Shown here piece by piece: positions 62,468 through 64,000 of a stretch of DNA of 64,000 bases (positions are counted from its first letter, which is position 1; every line of letters begins with the position of its first letter). The notes under the pieces are model-generated. The model was not told the origin of the DNA, ran no database searches, and saw only the letters and a list, made by a program, of their open reading frames with translations. Source of the stretch: CBDFHF01 sp965247565 (lineage in GTDB: Bacteria > Pseudomonadota > Gammaproteobacteria > Methylococcales > Methylomonadaceae). Location: positions 1 to 64,000 of the forward strand of contig CBDFHF010000001.1 of the NCBI GenBank assembly GCA_965247565.1, given 5' to 3'. The translations under genes and the position numbers were made by a program.

Positions 62468-64000
62468 ATGACATCACCTATTAATTCCAAAGACCCAGTT
62501 CATTTATCTCTTCGCGAAGCCGCGCTTGAATATCACCAATTTCCGATGCCCGGCAAAATTAGTGTTACGCCTACGAAGCATTTATCCAATCAGCGTGATC
62601 TTGCTTTAGCTTATTCACCAGGTGTAGCAGCAGCCTGCGATGAAATCGTAGTCGACCCTATCAATGTTTTTAAATATACAGCGCGTGGTAATCTGGTGGG
62701 TGTTGTCACCAATGGCACGGCAGTGCTGGGTTTGGGTAATATTGGTCCACTGGCTGCGAAGCCGGTTATGGAAGGCAAAGCTGTATTATTTAAAAAATTT
62801 GCCGGGATTGATGTCTTTGATCTTGAAATCGATGAGCCCGATCCGGATAAATTGTGTGACCTTATCGCCGCCCTGGAACCCACCTTTGGTGGTATTAATC
62901 TTGAGGATATTAAGGCGCCGGAATGCTTTTATATTGAACGTAAACTCAGCGAACGCATGAAAATTCCGGTGTTCCATGATGATCAACATGGCACTGCTAT
63001 CATCGTGGCTGCAGCGCTGTTAAATGGCTTAAAAGTCGTTGGGAAAGATCTCCAGCATTGCAAGCTAGTTGTCTCCGGTGCAGGAGCTGCTGCGTTAGCC
63101 TGTTTAAATTTGCTCGTGGAGCTTGGCTTTCCGTTGTCGAACATTTTTGTCACCGATTTAGCTGGGGTAGTTTATCAAGGCCGCATCGAGTTAATGGATC
63201 CTGATAAAGCACGTTTTGCACAAGCAACCGACGCGAGAACTTTATCTGAAGTGATTGCTGATGCGGATATTTTTTTAGGGCTGTCGGCAGGTGGTGTGTT
63301 AAAACCAGACATGGTTAAACGCATGGCGGATCGGCCGTTAATTTTTGCATTAGCCAATCCAACCCCGGAAATACTACCTGAAGAAATTAAAGCGGTGCGC
63401 AGCGATGCCATTATTGCAACTGGCCGTTCCGACTACCCTAACCAGGTGAATAATGTTCTATGCTTTCCCTATATCTTCAGAGGTGCATTAGATTGTGGTG
63501 CCAGCAAAGTAAATTTGGAAATGAAGATAGCGGCAGTTCGAGCCATTGCCGATTTAGCGCAAGCGGAACAATCGGATATCGTGGCAAGAACTTATGGGAT
63601 TACTAATCTGTCATTTGGCGCGGATTATCTAATTCCAATGCCATTCGACCCACGCTTGATGACTAAAATTGCGCCGGCGATTGTTGAAGCCGCCCAAGCC
63701 TCTGGTGTGGCAACCCGGCCAATTCAAGATATGCAAGCCTATATCGAGCATTTACAACAATTTGCCTATCATAGCGGTACTTTTATGCGGCCTATTTTTC
63801 AGGCCACTAAGCATGTCATAGACTCTAAAAAGCGTATTGTATTTGCAGAAGGCGAGGAAGAGCGAGTTCTACGTGCGCTCCAGATTATTGTCGATGAAAG
63901 AATTGCCAGCCCCATCTTGATTGGTCGTCCAGCAGTTCTCGAGCAACGCATTAAGAAATTTGGTTTACGCCTAAAGCCCGGCGTTGATTTTCAGATTGTT
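62468..64000 (+). CDS. maeB: NADP-dependent malic enzyme with phosphotransacetylase-like C-terminal domain, 3' end outside window
   Basis: The frame from the ATG at 62468 stays open to the window end (511 codons), so about two thirds of the usual 755-residue protein is present. An ATG at 62456 is in frame but sits on the ribosome binding site. It decarboxylates malate to pyruvate with NADP reduction. DLALAYSPGVA, HDDQHGTAI, VVSGAGAAA, and FALANPTPEI with the following GRSDYPNQVNN mark the malic enzyme part. From about residue 435 (RIVFAEGEEERVLRA) the phosphotransacetylase-like domain begins; in MaeB it is regulatory, not catalytic. Confidence 0.95.
   Translation, partial: MTSPINSKDPVHLSLREAALEYHQFPMPGKISVTPTKHLSNQRDLALAYSPGVAAACDEIVVDPINVFKYTARGNLVGVVTNGTAVLGLGNIGPLAAKPVMEGKAVLFKKFAGIDVFDLEIDEPDPDKLCDLIAALEPTFGGINLEDIKAPECFYIERKLSERMKIPVFHDDQHGTAIIVAAALLNGLKVVGKDLQHCKLVVSGAGAAALACLNLLVELGFPLSNIFVTDLAGVVYQGRIELMDPDKARFAQATDARTLSEVIADADIFLGLSAGGVLKPDMVKRMADRPLIFALANPTPEILPEEIKAVRSDAIIATGRSDYPNQVNNVLCFPYIFRGALDCGASKVNLEMKIAAVRAIADLAQAEQSDIVARTYGITNLSFGADYLIPMPFDPRLMTKIAPAIVEAAQASGVATRPIQDMQAYIEHLQQFAYHSGTFMRPIFQATKHVIDSKKRIVFAEGEEERVLRALQIIVDERIASPILIGRPAVLEQRIKKFGLRLKPGVDFQIV

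Noticed and set aside
1..64000. CRISPR arrays, tRNA or rRNA genes, riboswitches
   Set aside because: None was recognised by reading both strands, but short RNA genes could be missed without a covariance-model search.

Overview
The window reads as a chromosome segment of a gammaproteobacterial methanotroph or close relative (Methylococcales-like). This is inferred from an MxaJ/XoxJ-type periplasmic binding protein, a cytochrome P460-type protein, a KDPG aldolase, the gammaproteobacterial block lepA-lepB-DUF4845-rnc-era-recO-pdxJ, and glycogen, malic enzyme and type III glutamine synthetase genes. No rRNA, tRNA, CRISPR array or intact insertion sequence was recognised. Both ends of the window cut genes: eda on the left and maeB on the right.

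Layout. 1-2.5 kb: KDPG aldolase (partial), citrate synthase and a small membrane protein. 2.5-15.6 kb: a Crp/Fnr regulator and a lipoprotein, then a long same-strand run. That run holds a cytochrome bd oxidase set (cydP, cydA, a His-rich periplasmic protein, cydB, cydX), a YgaP-type membrane protein, a sulfide:quinone oxidoreductase and a TolC/MFP/RND efflux system. It looks like a sulfide oxidation and tolerance unit: SQR passes electrons to quinone and bd oxidase passes them to oxygen. 15.6-21 kb: a secreted alpha/beta hydrolase paired with a HEAT-like protein, a lytic transglycosylase and dCTP deaminase. 21-30 kb: a glycogen locus with glgA and glgB on the minus strand, and glgC, a GH57 protein and malQ on the plus strand. 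The GH57 protein appears to lack its nucleophile.

30-37 kb: an orphan MxaJ/XoxJ-like gene and a 1955-residue membrane ATPase, the most unusual gene here. Its Walker A and Walker B motifs are separated by nearly 800 residues that contain about a dozen membrane segments, and its C-terminal half looks like helical repeats. Three inverted repeats stand in tandem about 100 bp upstream of its start. 37-44 kb: lepA to pdxJ, then a PP2C phosphatase. 44-52 kb: a redoxin, a zinc metallopeptidase, trhO, a 1404-residue hybrid histidine kinase, trxC and gloA.

52.4-56.1 kb is an accessory islet. It holds a 57-residue membrane protein missed by length cut-offs, a radical SAM gene, a VapBC toxin-antitoxin pair with a clear operator, a stand-alone RelA/SpoT-type alarmone synthetase between palindromic repeats, and an IS110-family transposase remnant. 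56-64 kb: a P460-type cytochrome, a PaaK-like adenylate-forming enzyme, pyruvate kinase, type III glutamine synthetase with a good sigma-54 promoter, and a malic enzyme running off the end.

Candidate previously undescribed systems, best first: (1) the giant membrane-split P-loop ATPase with its triple-dyad control region; (2) the bd oxidase/SQR/RND cluster with an extra His-rich subunit candidate between cydA and cydB; (3) the VapBC and RelA/SpoT islet.
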